From Crambe crambe (Eukaryota; Porifera; Demospongiae; Poecilosclerida; Crambeidae): a DNA stretch of 64,000 nt. Each line of letters begins with the position of its first letter. The first letter of the stretch is position 1. Shown here in pieces: positions 24,139-35,788 of this stretch. The notes below the pieces were generated by a model. That model had not been told where the DNA came from. It worked only from the letters and a program-made list of their open reading frames with translations, and did not search any database. Location of the stretch: contig OZ004597.1 of NCBI GenBank assembly GCA_963924555.1, positions 1,116,001 through 1,180,000 of the forward strand, in the 5' to 3' direction. Both the position numbers and the translations under genes were made by a program.

Positions 24139-27100
24139 CTAAGAAGTACTAGAGGTTACCAATTTTCTTGATTGGTGGGTATGATGTGTGTCTTGTTTTG
24201 TCCCTGAGGTTATAGTACCAAGGTCAGAGGATGCAGCACCTGTATGCTGGCTGGATCCACCAGACTTCAAAGATGCTTGCTATTTTTTAAAAGAATGATA
24301 GGAATTCTTTTATAAATAAACCCTTTCCCTAACTCTCAATGCAACATACATGTATTCTGAAGTCTTCTAGTGTCTTGAATTTGGATAATCGCTTAGTAAG
24401 CTCCTGATCAATAGTAAAAACCTTCTTTCCCTGGGGAAAAATATTTTCACCACAAATGAACTCTTACACATTGTAAGGTTTTGCACTATAATTATTACCT
24501 TATAATACTTAAGAAAGGCCCAAAATTTTTCTAATCCATACAGATAACCATTATCATGATCCCTGAGTGTTTCCTCCTGGAAATCTTTGAAAATATCCTC
24601 TCTAAACTTCTTCTCCAACCCATAGCTGTAAAAGCGGAAAAGGCACTCGAGTCCATACCTGTATCCCTGGCAAGCATCCTCTAATGCCAGGCTCCTAAAC
24701 TCATCGTACATTTTCCTGAAAGATTGAAAAATAAGTAAGATTTAAAATCCTCCAAAATGAAAAAAAGCAGTTGTATCACCTATTAAAGTGTGCTCGTAGG
24801 AAAAAGGACCAGAATCGGAAAAGGGTATTCATTTCCTGTGACTCCCCTATGCCTTTATTCCTGCGATCTGGATAACGGATGTCATCATGGTATTAAACAA
24901 TAAATACTGGGCCATCATAGTATTCAGGTGGGGAGAACCCATTATCATTATTATGTCTGCATCATGACTATGAGAAAGAATACACAAAAAAAAGGGTTTT
25001 TATCCCTTCAACTCTTTTCAACTCTCAAGGTGCAGGATATCCCTGGGTAATGACTTCAGAACAAAGCCCTCACACTATCGGAATAGGATCACTCTTCCAT
25101 AGCAGCAACACATGCACACAAGTTAAGAGGTGTGGCATGCTGACGTAAGCTATGGCATATTAACACCACCACCTTAATAGCTTTAGCTCCAACATAAGTA
25201 CTACTGCTCACCCCTGATACAGTTGTGCCTGTATTTGTGGTAGAGTTGCTGCTGGAAACCATTGGCCTTGAGCAGGGAGTGGGAAGGATGTTGAAAGTTG
25301 GGGATGGAATGGGCAGCAGGTGATGAGGACTCTAAACCACCAGGACTAAACAACATCGAAAAAAGGGAAACTCTCTCACACCACTCATGTATGTATTACA
25401 TTCTGATGCCACCAACCTGGAAGCAGCTGGAGGAACAGAGGAGCCAGAGGAAAGAGTGCGGGATGCTTGATTGGACATGACCCAACCTACATGCCCCTCC
25501 ACTGGTGGATTTTGACTGTATTTGGTCTTCTGCTTAGGAGGATACTGATACATACAATTACGCATATTTATCGTGAGGGGGGGGAGGGAAGTGGTCGATA
25601 TATTGCTCACCTTGGATGGAGACTCTTGCTTATTAAGAACAGGGTAGAAACGGGCACGCTTTTCAGGTCTGTCTGCCTTCTTTTTTCTTTGGTGCGGTGA
25701 GCCTTTGGCAGGAGATGTAGAGGAACCTTTGGAAGGAGATCTGTCTCCTTCCTTGTCCCTGGGACGCCCTCTCTGTCCAACATCTTGCAGCGGTCTTCTA
25801 GGAGGCTGATCCGATCTTGAAGAAGCGGGCGGAGTTCCCTCCTCCTGCTCAAGGGGACCGAACATAAGGTCATCCTGGTCTTCTAGCCCTCTCTGAGAAT
25901 CAAACTCTGCTTTCGAAATGACGTCAAGTTTACAATAAGAGTCCTAAAAGAAAAAGCAATACTTGGTCCAATAGCATCAACATTAATGTAAATCCACTCA
26001 CTTTTTGAGATGAATATGAATAATCTGAATCTTTATCCAGTAGGTCCTGCAGGGAATACAAAGTCAATCTAAAGCACTTGATGCTAGAAACTTGGGGGAG
26101 AGATGTTAATTTTGGTTGTATGAAGGGATTATCTCAGATAGCGCAAAAAGCACAGCATTTGGATCATCAGTGAGCATAAGTTGCTCAGAAACACGGACCA
26201 ATAGGCTAATTCATCACTGTTATAATCCCATCTAACTCGAGCCACATACCCTGATCCTACCAACCTGTTCGTAAAAGTACAGCCCATCATTAATGGCCTG
26301 AGCAATATCTGCCGTCAGTTTGCTGCGGCTCTGGTACTGTCCAGTCCTGTCCCCTCCGGGATGCTTCCGAAAAGAGGGCGGGGTCTGTGTCACGATTATT
26401 ATCTTCTGGATCTCTTGATCATCCATCTCATCTTCTGATGTGTCCGACCTAACAGAAATAGTAGCTAACAAGCGAGTACCTTAAAACTATTATAAAGAGT
26501 ACGCTTACCCAGCCACGGGATCAGAGAAGTTATACTTTTTCCCACCAAAGTCATCGAACTGAAAATCAAGTTCCTCTGTCTCTGGATCACATGAACTCTC
26601 CTCTGTACCCTTGTTGCCTGAAGCCTATTACATTGGGAGGCAAGGGGGAGAATGAATCAGGGGTTGCCAATTTTCCTCTACAACTACCTTGGTGTCCCCA
26701 CGAGCTGCCTTCTTCTTCCTCTGGACTGCCACCCAGTCTTTGTCCTTTGGGCTGTCCTTGGTTCCCCCACTGGGAGGTGACGGCTCCAATGCCCTAGGGG
26801 GCAAGTCAGTGGACTCTGAACCTGTCTCAGGCTTATTCAGTTCACCAGAAGCACCATGGATTGAAGATGGCTCTGATTCATAACCACTGGTCTGCAATCA
26901 ATGAACAGGTAAGCCATAATTACAATAATTTTCAATTCACTATAACCAAGTACCCCCATGACACAAGATATCTTTAATGAAATACTCACCATGACGCTGT
27001 CAGAGGCTTCACTTGGAGTCACGGAAGAAGGCAAACCTTCTCCAGCTATGCTGCCGTCCCTACTTCCACCTCCAGGTGGAATGTAAGCAGCAGGACTGCT

Positions 27101-29655
27101 GGATCCCTCTTGAGCTGCGACCACCCAATGGAACCAGCCCTCCCGCTGCCTCAGTTTTTCCTTATTCACATCCAACTCTACCAATGAACTACCCAGCAAT
27201 GACTAAGAAAGCAAGAAGACAGTGATAATGATATTTCCTGAAGGAAAAAAGAAACACCACTCACTTCTCTGATAAGGGAAATATTTTGGGTCAGAGCTCG
27301 AACACGATTAAAACGGCCGATGACGTCAAGAGACACAAAACCTTCTCCATCCATCTGCAGGCAAAAATCATAATCGCAATATCACTTGTTAGTACTAATA
27401 ACCCATTCTGCTCACCTGTCCCCTCAAAAAGAAATCTTTCTGGAGATTTTCATCACTGAAGTAATACTCTCTGAGTAGGGACACAATATCATTATTAATC
27501 TGCACCTCAAACCTGGACTGTCTTACATTTGTTTCCTGATATAGTCCTGCAGTGTGCCTTCATCTACTGGTAAGATGGGACTGTTATAGTATATTGGAGT
27601 AGAGTAGGGAGGGTAATACACCCCAGGATAGTACTGAATTGCTGCTGCCTGTTGTTGCTGTTGTTGTTGTTGTTGTGGCTGTTGTTGTTGTTGTTGTTGC
27701 TGTTGTTGTTGCTGCTGCTGATATAAATAGCTAGTCCCTTGCCCTGTGAGTATATTCCATTTAGGAACCAATCCAATTAATTGCTAGGTCTCACCATGTC
27801 CTCCACCTGTCGCTGGAGAGGGGTAGCGCCAATTTCGTCCTCTTCCACCTCTATTTCCACGCCCTCCATAACCACGGTTACTCCCATCATACATGGTGCC
27901 ACCATAAGTAGCGCCAGTGGGGATGCTTCCACCTTCCACTCCAGAAAAGTCCTGCCCATGGGGTTGATTTGCATAACGAGGTGGCACGTTATAATGATCT
28001 CCTCTTCTGTACGACTTGTCCTCCCTTCCTTCTCTCTCTTTATCACGATCGTGGGCTCTGTAGTAGTGCTGGTAACGTCTGTCTCCACGGTAATGGTCCT
28101 GGTAATTGTCCCTATCCCTGTAAGTGTGGCCATCTTTGTGATCTCTGTTGCCACCATTTCCTCCTCCAGTCCGGTCAAGCCGGTCACGGTGGACTCTGTT
28201 ATCATGATCCCGATGACGATCTCGGTGATGAGATCCCTTGGAGGGAGGTGGTCGAGCTGGTGGGGGATCCAAGCTCAGAGGAACCCATTTCTGTTTATTG
28301 GCACCTATAAAAAAAAGTCTATTGAAACAAGGGGAACCATAAGAATGTAAACAAAGACAAACCTTTCTTCTTTCCAGCCAATTTCTGTTGCTCCAGATCT
28401 GAGAGTTCGTTTGCCGCCATCCCTTCACCTCCACCCCCTTTCTTGTCCACTACTGGCCTCTCCTGCTGAGCAGACTCCTCCAAAAGTTGCAGAGAAGCAG
28501 ACAATGGAGGTGGTTCTGTGCTGAGCGGGGAAGGAGCACCACCACCTGATGCTTTCTCTGGAGGAGACTTCCCCTCTTCTCGTTTAGCTTTCTGAGTCAT
28601 TTCTCCCAAGGCAGGCCAGCTACCAGACGTGGATACACCATCATGTACCTAATCAAAACACCCACGAGGTCTAATCCAGGTTATCATTTGACCTCTTCTC
28701 TCTCTATTTAGTAAGCTAGCTTGAATGCATCATGTTTATATAAATACACAACCACACAAAGATAAAGGGAAGGACTGACTTTTACTTGGCAAAACTGATA
28801 CGGTGGACTGGCAGCAGAGAGGGTATTATAAGCAACTGTGCAGGAAGTCAAAGCATCACATAGCTAATACAATAGAGAAAAGTATCAAACTCTCTACACA
28901 GTCAAGCCATTGAACGTGGTTAGGATGAATAGGGAACACTGGCAGCCATTACTTCCACCATAGCAGTATATACTCTCCTTTATAAGGACCACTTAGTTCT
29001 ACAGGACTCATGTGATCATGTGACTTGGATATGTCAATAGCCATAGATTAAGAAGTACATTGTATTGTGTACATATCTTGAGTTCTATGGCTATGATACA
29101 CATCAACTCTTACTCTATGTACACATCTGCTGGAAAGTTGCTCGTTCTCCTAACAAGTACTACCAACACACACCACATACACAACCATACCTCATCCCGG
29201 GGTATTCTGATGCTTTTGCTGGAAGAATCGTCTTTTGTCGGAGAATCAATACCAACCTTATTGCCACCCTCAGGTGGCACGTTTACAGCCTTCTTGGTAC
29301 CCCCACTAGACGATGTAGGAGAAGGATTCTTGTGCCATGGGTTCACTTTGCTCTTCTGTTGCTGCTGCTGAGATTGTGGTTTAGATTGGATACTTGTAGG
29401 GTCCTTTGAAGTAGGAGAATTCTTCACATCGTTCTTCTTGGGTGAGGTAGGCACATTATTGCCAGAAGCTACTTTGAGATGTGCTGGGGGAACTGTAGGG
29501 GCTTCATTACTACTATTCTTTATTGTGGTTCTATCTTTTGAAGTAGTGGGTAGGTGTCCTGATTGCTTATCGACCGTCATTTTCTCGTTACTTGTATTTG
29601 TACTTGATGTATCAGTATCTATTGTCGTCAAATGTTCTGTCTTGACACTGGCCAT
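24139..29655 (-). CDS. LARP1: LARP1, La-related RNA-binding protein
   Basis: LARP1 binds the cap and 5'TOP motif of ribosomal-protein mRNAs and represses them downstream of mTORC1. Exon 1 (29191-29655) encodes a Ser/Thr/Pro-rich, low-complexity N-terminus from [16 protein letters not shown]; its donor joins DE to [12 protein letters not shown]. Exons at 27780-28600 are Arg/Asp/Gly-rich ([34 protein letters not shown]). A poly-Q tract follows, then the La motif ([41 protein letters not shown]). Acidic/Ser-rich exons come next. The C-terminal DM15 repeats are at 24360-24850: [20 protein letters not shown], then [22 protein letters not shown]15 is the cap/TOP-binding module that distinguishes LARP1 from other La proteins. 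Stop is TAG 24139-24141. Start codons of LARP1 and IFT81 are 480 bp apart. Confidence 0.93.
27650..27720 (-). repeat. CAA/CAG trinucleotide tract encoding poly-Gln in LARP1
   Basis: On the minus strand this codes for about 24 Gln residues interrupted once by Pro, directly upstream of AAAIQYYPG and the La motif. Both CAA and CAG codons are used, so it is an impure repeat. Confidence 0.92.
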
Positions 29656-30007
29656 ATTACAGAAAGAACTTCATGAAGACATGCTGTACTAAGTACTTGA
29701 TTCTAGTCCCAGCACCTTACACTGAAAATGAATCCTATATCTCGAGTTTAGGGTGAATTTACTGTTGTGAGAAATCGAGCAGCTGCTTCTCGGAAACCTC
29801 GTGGACGTTGCAGATTCTATTTATCGAGCACCTTCAGAACAGACGTCCCAGACGTACTTAGGGCTCTGTAAGCAGACACTTTAAGATTGAAAGAAACCCT
29901 AATACAGTATCTTTCCTATTTCTCCCTCACACACAACTCACAGACGGCACCAAAAGTAGGCAGCGTTCGGTCCTACCACCACAGACGCTGCAAGCACATG
30001 TTCTGAC

Positions 30008-30051
30008 TGCGCATGTGGCTGATGTAACTACCACTATACTGAGCGTGCGCA
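30008..30051 (+). promoter_or_regulatory. Two NRF1-like cores in the LARP1/IFT81 spacer
   Basis: TGCGCATGTGG (30008-30018) and GCGTGCGCA (30043-30051) are inverted relative to each other, about 85-120 bp upstream of the IFT81 ATG. Both match half or more of the NRF1 palindrome. The rest of the spacer (29656-30134) shows no open frame or RNA gene. Confidence 0.4.
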
Positions 30052-30134
30052 ATAGTACCTTGATCACCAAGGCAACCAGAGCTTATCAAGACCATTTCTC
30101 GAACTCACCTCCTTGAAACTGACCGATAAAAGAG

Positions 30135-32180
30135 ATGACCCAGCAAATTCGTTTCGTGGTAGATAAATTAAATGCGCCTCCCTTCTCCCACAAGTTCAAT
30201 TTGGTGTCATTTGACGCTCTAGATGCCTTTAGCTTATTGCAGCTGCTTAATGATGTCCTAGGCGAAATAAGCCCAGAAAATAAGATTGATCTACGCGGAG
30301 AGCAACCAGAGCAAACAGCACTCAGAATCTTTAACTTCCTCAGAGTATTGAAGTACAAACCTCCTAAGTCTGACCAAGGTGGTTTGAATGCATTCCGTCA
30401 AGGACTGCTGCAGGGAGACAAAGCTATCACTTACGCTCTCCTCCAATGGCTTTTGGAGAGGCTTCCAGATTTGAAGAAACGAGCTTATTTAGCTCGATTT
30501 CTGACAAAGATTGAAGTGCCTGCGGAGTTTCAGCAGGATGATCAGTTTGTTGAGATGATTACTACTCAATCAGAATTAGTGGAACAATTTAAAGAGCTTC
30601 ATAAAACCATCGAAACCCAACGTGCCTCTAAGTTCAGTGTTGCCGAAGTAAGGAAGGATATTGCCTCAATGGAAGATGAGCAGGCACAGCTGGAAAAGCG
30701 TATTGAACGATTGAAACAAAAGGCCGCGTCTGTACCAAATGCTTCCAGCATGTTAGAGGCAGCACAAAAATTGCGCAAGGAAAAGGATCGTTCACTTGAA
30801 TTGGAGGAACAGAGGGTTGAACAAAACGATTTACTCTACCATATTCAACAAAAAGTTGAACTGGCAAAAAAGGAGTATGAAGAAGTAGAGAAATCCATAG
30901 TAGGTCTCACTCCAGAGAAAGTGATTCAGCAACTCAAAGAAGAAAACAAACTGAAGAAAATATTGACACAAGAGACACTCCCAAAGAAGATAGACATCCA
31001 GCGCAAGGAGTGCATTGAACTTGAAAAGGTTTTAGCAGAACCTGTATTCAGTCCAGCTGATCTGGATGGCATCAGGCAGCAAATAGATGATGTCAATAGA
31101 GAGCTGACTAAACTAACAGAAAAAAAGAGGCCAAGAAATGATCCGGAGTATGATAAACTAGTGCTATTCAGACAACAGGCATCCATTATTGGTCGGAAGA
31201 AGGAAGCAGCTGCTGAAAACTACCAACAGTTATTGGACGAAGTGGCAGTTGTGGAGAAGGAATTGCAGTCCAAAAGAGATGAGCTGAAGGAATCTGGTGG
31301 TGGGTTAGTTTTACGTGAGGATGAGTTCAAACGTTATGTGGCAAAACTTCGGACCATGAACAATGAGTTCAAGGAAAAGAAGAATGAATTATCTACCCTG
31401 ACTGCTGAGTGTGGAGTCTTGACTCGCACAGAGGAAATATTGAAATCCAGATGTGATAATGTCCAAGAATTGATGGAGGCTTTGGAGAGGAAGAAAGGTG
31501 TCCATGGTTATCGTGCAACACAAGAAGCTATAGAAGATGCATCTGCTGCTAAGAGTGAAGCGGATGAGGAGACTGGAAAGAAACTGATTGACTTGACTGA
31601 GGCTATCAAAGAACTGAATAAGAAGATTGAAAGCAAGAAGGCTTTCCTAGCACCTCTCATCAAAGATGTGCGACCTCTGAGGCAGCAGCACCAGGAACTA
31701 CAAGGCGAACATGCTGAGAAGAAGCTGACATACGATGGAGTGGCTATTGGGCTCCAGACTCAAAGGGCAGCACTGGAAAGAGAAGTGCGCGCTTACTGGG
31801 AGGAGACTATCGCTGAAGAAGGTCGCTACCACTACATTCAGTGCATGCTTGAATCCCTGAAGTGGCAACAGGAGAAAGTAGCAGCTGAAATGCGTGCTTA
31901 TGTCAGCTCTGACACCGCAGAACAGAAGAAATCCCTTCGTGATCAGTATACACGTAAAATCCAGGAGGCCGAGAACCTTGGAAAGGGACTTCGAGATAAG
32001 CAAAAGGAGCTCAAGGAAAGTCACACCAGTTCATTGAATCAAGTCAAAATGTGGAAAGATCTTAAAAAGTTATTACAGGTGAAGAAGGAGTGCTTTGCAC
32101 AAGGGCAGCGAGAAAAGACCCAGGCCAAAGCTGCTGAACGAAAGATGATAGCGGAGGAGAACAGACTGGTCATCACTTAA
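30135..32180 (+). CDS. IFT81: IFT81, intraflagellar transport complex B (intronless)
   Basis: IFT81 pairs with IFT74 in the IFT-B core and binds tubulin for delivery to growing cilia. The 681-residue frame is uninterrupted from ATG 30135 to TAA 32178-32180, about the length of human IFT81 (676). Residues 1-120 form the calponin-homology-like tubulin-binding head (FVVDKLNAPPFSHKFNLVSF, LQLLNDVLGEISPENKIDLR, RIFNFLRVLKYKPP). The remainder is coiled coil, with the conserved MITTQSELVEQFKELHKT entry and a basic C-terminus. There are no introns, in sharp contrast to every other long gene in the window. The frame is intact and codon use looks like the neighbours, so I regard it as functional. Confidence 0.96.
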   Translation: MTQQIRFVVDKLNAPPFSHKFNLVSFDALDAFSLLQLLNDVLGEISPENKIDLRGEQPEQTALRIFNFLRVLKYKPPKSDQGGLNAFRQGLLQGDKAITYALLQWLLERLPDLKKRAYLARFLTKIEVPAEFQQDDQFVEMITTQSELVEQFKELHKTIETQRASKFSVAEVRKDIASMEDEQAQLEKRIERLKQKAASVPNASSMLEAAQKLRKEKDRSLELEEQRVEQNDLLYHIQQKVELAKKEYEEVEKSIVGLTPEKVIQQLKEENKLKKILTQETLPKKIDIQRKECIELEKVLAEPVFSPADLDGIRQQIDDVNRELTKLTEKKRPRNDPEYDKLVLFRQQASIIGRKKEAAAENYQQLLDEVAVVEKELQSKRDELKESGGGLVLREDEFKRYVAKLRTMNNEFKEKKNELSTLTAECGVLTRTEEILKSRCDNVQELMEALERKKGVHGYRATQEAIEDASAAKSEADEETGKKLIDLTEAIKELNKKIESKKAFLAPLIKDVRPLRQQHQELQGEHAEKKLTYDGVAIGLQTQRAALEREVRAYWEETIAEEGRYHYIQCMLESLKWQQEKVAAEMRAYVSSDTAEQKKSLRDQYTRKIQEAENLGKGLRDKQKELKESHTSSLNQVKMWKDLKKLLQVKKECFAQGQREKTQAKAAERKMIAEENRLVIT

Positions 32181-32418
32181 CTGTCTTATCCTATCCAGAC
32201 TTACTAGCTCTATTGCTGTCTGATATTAATATCATACTGTAACAATGATTACACAATTATAATTATTACTGTTCATCAAGCAAACCGTTGCTGCCTGGAA
32301 ACCAGTCCCCTTGATACTGGGTAACTCTCAGCTGATGATGGTTCTTCTTTCCTATGATCAATTTTTGAGTGGAATAATTTTTTTTTTTTTTTTTTTTTTT
32401 TAATAAGTAGCTATAAAC

Positions 32419-35180
32419 TCACTTTTTCTTACTGCTTATAAATGCTTTTCGGGGAGCTTTGGGCTTCCCAGAAGAGGAGGAGCTAGAGAGTGACTCTCTA
32501 TGACCATCCAGTGTATGAACTTCAACTGAACTCACAGGATATGGATAGGTCAGATATGCTGAGGCTGTGTCGTAGCTCGGTAACTGGTAACAGGTAATCA
32601 TAAAAAGTAAGCAGAATTAACTAAGACTTAATTTGTACCATAGTTCTAGTGACAGGCTCTGGAGTCTTTTGTTTCTTCATATTATTTCCTGCATATGCTA
32701 CACCAGGCTATAGCAAAAAATGATAAATTGATCTTCATCAATGATACAGTATCTAGCCATGCTTGCTTACCATATACCAGTCTCCAGTCTCTTCATGCCA
32801 TTGAACATGCTGTTCTAACTGTTCCTGGTACTCCTTTGGAATATAACTATCGATCACTAGTGTCTGAAGTTTTACTTCTTTGTTTAATTCACGTATCATT
32901 GTTAGCATGTCTTCATTTTCACGCTGAGCCTCTGCTTTCATGTCTGCAATCTGAGTAAGAAAATGAAGATAAGATCAAAATATCCTTAATTCTCATTCAC
33001 ACCTCTTCTTTCGTTTGCTGGAACTTTTTCCACACTTCCTTTAGTAAGCGTGTTTTCCCTGCAGCTTCTTCCTGCAAAGTAGCATACTTTTCTTCTATAT
33101 CCAACTTCTCTGCTTCTTTCTGCTGTAGCTGCTGCCTCAGCTTATCCTCCTTCTTTTTCCGCTTCTCCAATTCTCTGGCAGAGGATTCCAGCAATTTTTC
33201 CTGTTCCTCGGCCTGCTCCAGAAGGTTGACTCCGCCTTGAATCACCTGATCATGATATAAATACATGCCATGCCACCCTCTCCTTTCATAACATTCTATA
33301 ATACCTGTGAATTCAAGGAATTTAACTTATTCTCCAACTCAAAATGTTGTTCTTGAGCTCTCTGGAGTTCTAACTCCCTTTGCTTTAGCTCTTCCTGTGC
33401 TTGCTTTTTCTCTCCTTCTGCCAAGTCCTTAGTTTCCATCAATTTCAACCTCTCTTGTTCTATCTCTGCCCTTATGGCAGCAGCAATTTGTGGAGAAACA
33501 GTGGAATCCACTACAAATAATTCATACTACTGCATTGCATTTCCCATTCTTAAGTTATAGCTACCTCTCTTTAAAAGCCTCCTGGACTTTGACATGGATC
33601 TTGACATGCTTTCACTTTCATCCCCACTACTTTCACTGCCTTCAAATAAAATAATGCTTTAGCATATGTGCTGCTGAAAAAAAAAATCTCCACACCTTCT
33701 TCTTCCTCCAGCAACCTTTTCAATTCGTTGATTTCCTTCTGGAACTCACGAAGCATAGCATCTTTTGGGTCTTCATTGATGTGGGCCTTGTTCTTGATAT
33801 TCTTGGCACGACTTGCATACCTAAGAAAAAGTAATGATGATTTTTTTTTTGAATGAATGAATAGTGTTATGAAACTTACCGAAGTGTACCAAGTGTTTCA
33901 TCAGTGTTATAGTCTGCAGGACCTATATTTGCAATCATGATAGTTTTTGAGTTTCCTCCCAGTGAATCCTGGAGGAGACGAGTGAGCTTGGAGTTTCGAT
34001 AGGGAACATGAGTACTGCGGCCATCCACCAATGCAGTGATGACGTTGATGAGAGTAGAGAGAGAGAGATTGATTTTCACAGCCTCTTTGAAACGCTCACC
34101 CTGTGCTTTGGTTTTCGACTGTCGTTCAGATCCCTAGATAAGATATATTAACAGAAGTCATGGAACTAACTAAGTTCTCAAGTTCTTACAGCGAGATCAA
34201 CTAAATGAAGTTTTCCCATGCGGACATGATGTCGGTTATCAGCTCCCAGATCACTCCGTTCAATGGTGATGGTAAAAATAACATGAGAACGAGAAGACCG
34301 TTCATTCATATCTGTCTGACCAAATTTTCCTGAGAGATATAGCCTATCAACACATTTCTTATAGTTAGCTATGTTTTTAGAACACACTCTTTTCATTGCC
34401 AATGGAAGTAAGCTTGTCCATTTCATCAGCATTCTTGACCACAAAGGAAGAGATATCCTTAACGAAGACTCCTATATCAGGCCTCTCTCTGATCTCTAGT
34501 TTCCGCTGGGGGGTCTTGGAAAGAAGATCCCGAACTTCTTCATTGTACAGTTCAAGGTAATCCACTCGAACAAGGAACCTAAGAAACACCATAAGTTGAG
34601 AATTCTACAAAAAAAAAAGTGTTCCACAAGAAAGGATTTACTCACTGCACATCTCCTTCACACTTTGCTATGTGTCCAAAGATATGAGCAAACGAGTTTG
34701 GGATGATGCCTCGTTTCTCCGGCACACTTCTTTCCCCTTCCATTGTGTAAGTCTTGCCTGTTCCAGTCTGCCCATAAGCAAATATAGTACCTGCTCATGA
34801 GTGCAAACGACATTACATCGCATTGATTGGAATAAGACTGGCACACCATTATATCCCTCCAGAACAAATTCCACTATAGGTCTTGCTGTCTCGTTGTACA
34901 CATCCACTTGGCTAGTCTCACCGCCAAAGACTGTATCAAATGTGAAGATTTTTTCCTTCTCCCCACTTTGACTTTTTGGAGTAGACACTGATACTTGACC
35001 TGAAAGACGGTCCACTCTCACCACTGATTTGTTTCCACTCCTTTTTTCTTTTTCAGACAGGGGGCGGCAACGTACAGCCACTCGAACATTGTCATCTATT
35101 CCTTTTACTCCTGTATCCTTTGAACAAAGTGAAAATAATGGATACACTATGTATCAATATGTTGGATAACTTACAGCCAT
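32419..35180 (-). CDS. KIF3A: KIF3A, kinesin-2 motor subunit
   Basis: KIF3A is a motor subunit of heterotrimeric kinesin-2, which drives anterograde IFT. Exon 1 (35175-35180) encodes only MA. The next exon starts [21 protein letters not shown] 56-nt intron (34791-34846) separates VEFVLEGYN from [18 protein letters not shown], the P-loop. Further motor motifs are [13 protein letters not shown] (switch I), [10 protein letters not shown] (switch II) and [20 protein letters not shown]. The neck and stalk carry [20 protein letters not shown] and [19 protein letters not shown]; the tail has [19 protein letters not shown] and [10 protein letters not shown], which specify KIF3A rather than KIF3B/C. 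Stop lies at 32419-32421 after KAFISSKKK. Start codons of this gene and the small gene at 35327 are 147 bp apart. Confidence 0.94.
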
Positions 35181-35326
35181 GTATGATGTAGGAGACGTTC
35201 AGGCTTGGAGTAGTAGACCATTAGCTCTAGTCAAGATGTTTATTGCTGTGGCAACCATTCTATTTAATGCCCATTTCCTGAATTTCAGGGAGATCCGGCC
35301 GGGAGGAGAAACAATTGCTCTGTATA

Positions 35327-35690
35327 ATGATGTCACAGGAAAGATCGATAAATTTTTCTTCTGGCTCTGAGGGTGCTAGTTCCAGTACAAGTCAGCAAGG
35401 CAAGGCTCTTGATGAAGACTTAAGCTACAGTTTAGATGAAGTGAGTCTAGTGCATTAAGTTCAGTTCAGTAACTGGTCAATCTTTATAATTATTGTGATT
35501 TTTCTCTTTGTACTGACAGCTTGCAACCTCAGTGACTGAGCTCACTCATACTCTCTCTCCATTGGTGCAACAAGCCCAAGAACTCACATCTCTTGTCAAT
35601 CAACATCTCCATGTCTTAGACCGTATGGTAGAGTCAATATCTGAGGCCAGCAGGGCTGAAGGGAGTGAGTGGGAGAATCCCCATCGCTAA
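35327..35690 (+). CDS. Unrecognised small helical protein (~92 residues)
   Basis: Two exons. The first starts MMSQERSINFSSGSEGASSS (second Met at 35330) and ends SYSLDE at a GTGAG donor. The second, after an acceptor at about 35519, encodes LATSVTELTHTLSPLVQQAQ, a continued amphipathic heptad segment through LDRMVESISEAS, and stops after ENPHR (TAA 35688-35690). A Ser-rich disordered head and one coiled-coil helix resemble small subunits of BLOC-1/BORC or kinetochore complexes, but I cannot assign it. It is divergent from KIF3A and lies 98 bp before TMEM184C. Confidence 0.6.
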
Positions 35691-35788
35691 CTCAGACCTT
35701 TATCAATAACACTCGTAGATACATTATTATCGATACGGAAACTGAGTATCCAAACAGTTTAGTTTATATTCACAATCGGAAACCTGAA

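Noticed and set aside
27781-28350. Long plus-strand open frame antisense to LARP1
   Set aside because: It is the complement of the Arg/Asp/Gly-rich LARP1 exon, has Ser/Val-rich low-complexity content and no splice or family support.
30135-32180. IFT81 as a processed pseudogene
   Set aside because: The 681-codon frame is intact with all conserved segments, and it is the only IFT81 copy seen here.
34658-35147. Apparent frameshift in the KIF3A motor domain before the P-loop
   Set aside because: A 56-nt GT-AG intron (34791-34846) restores the exact [16 protein letters not shown] motif; no frameshift is needed.
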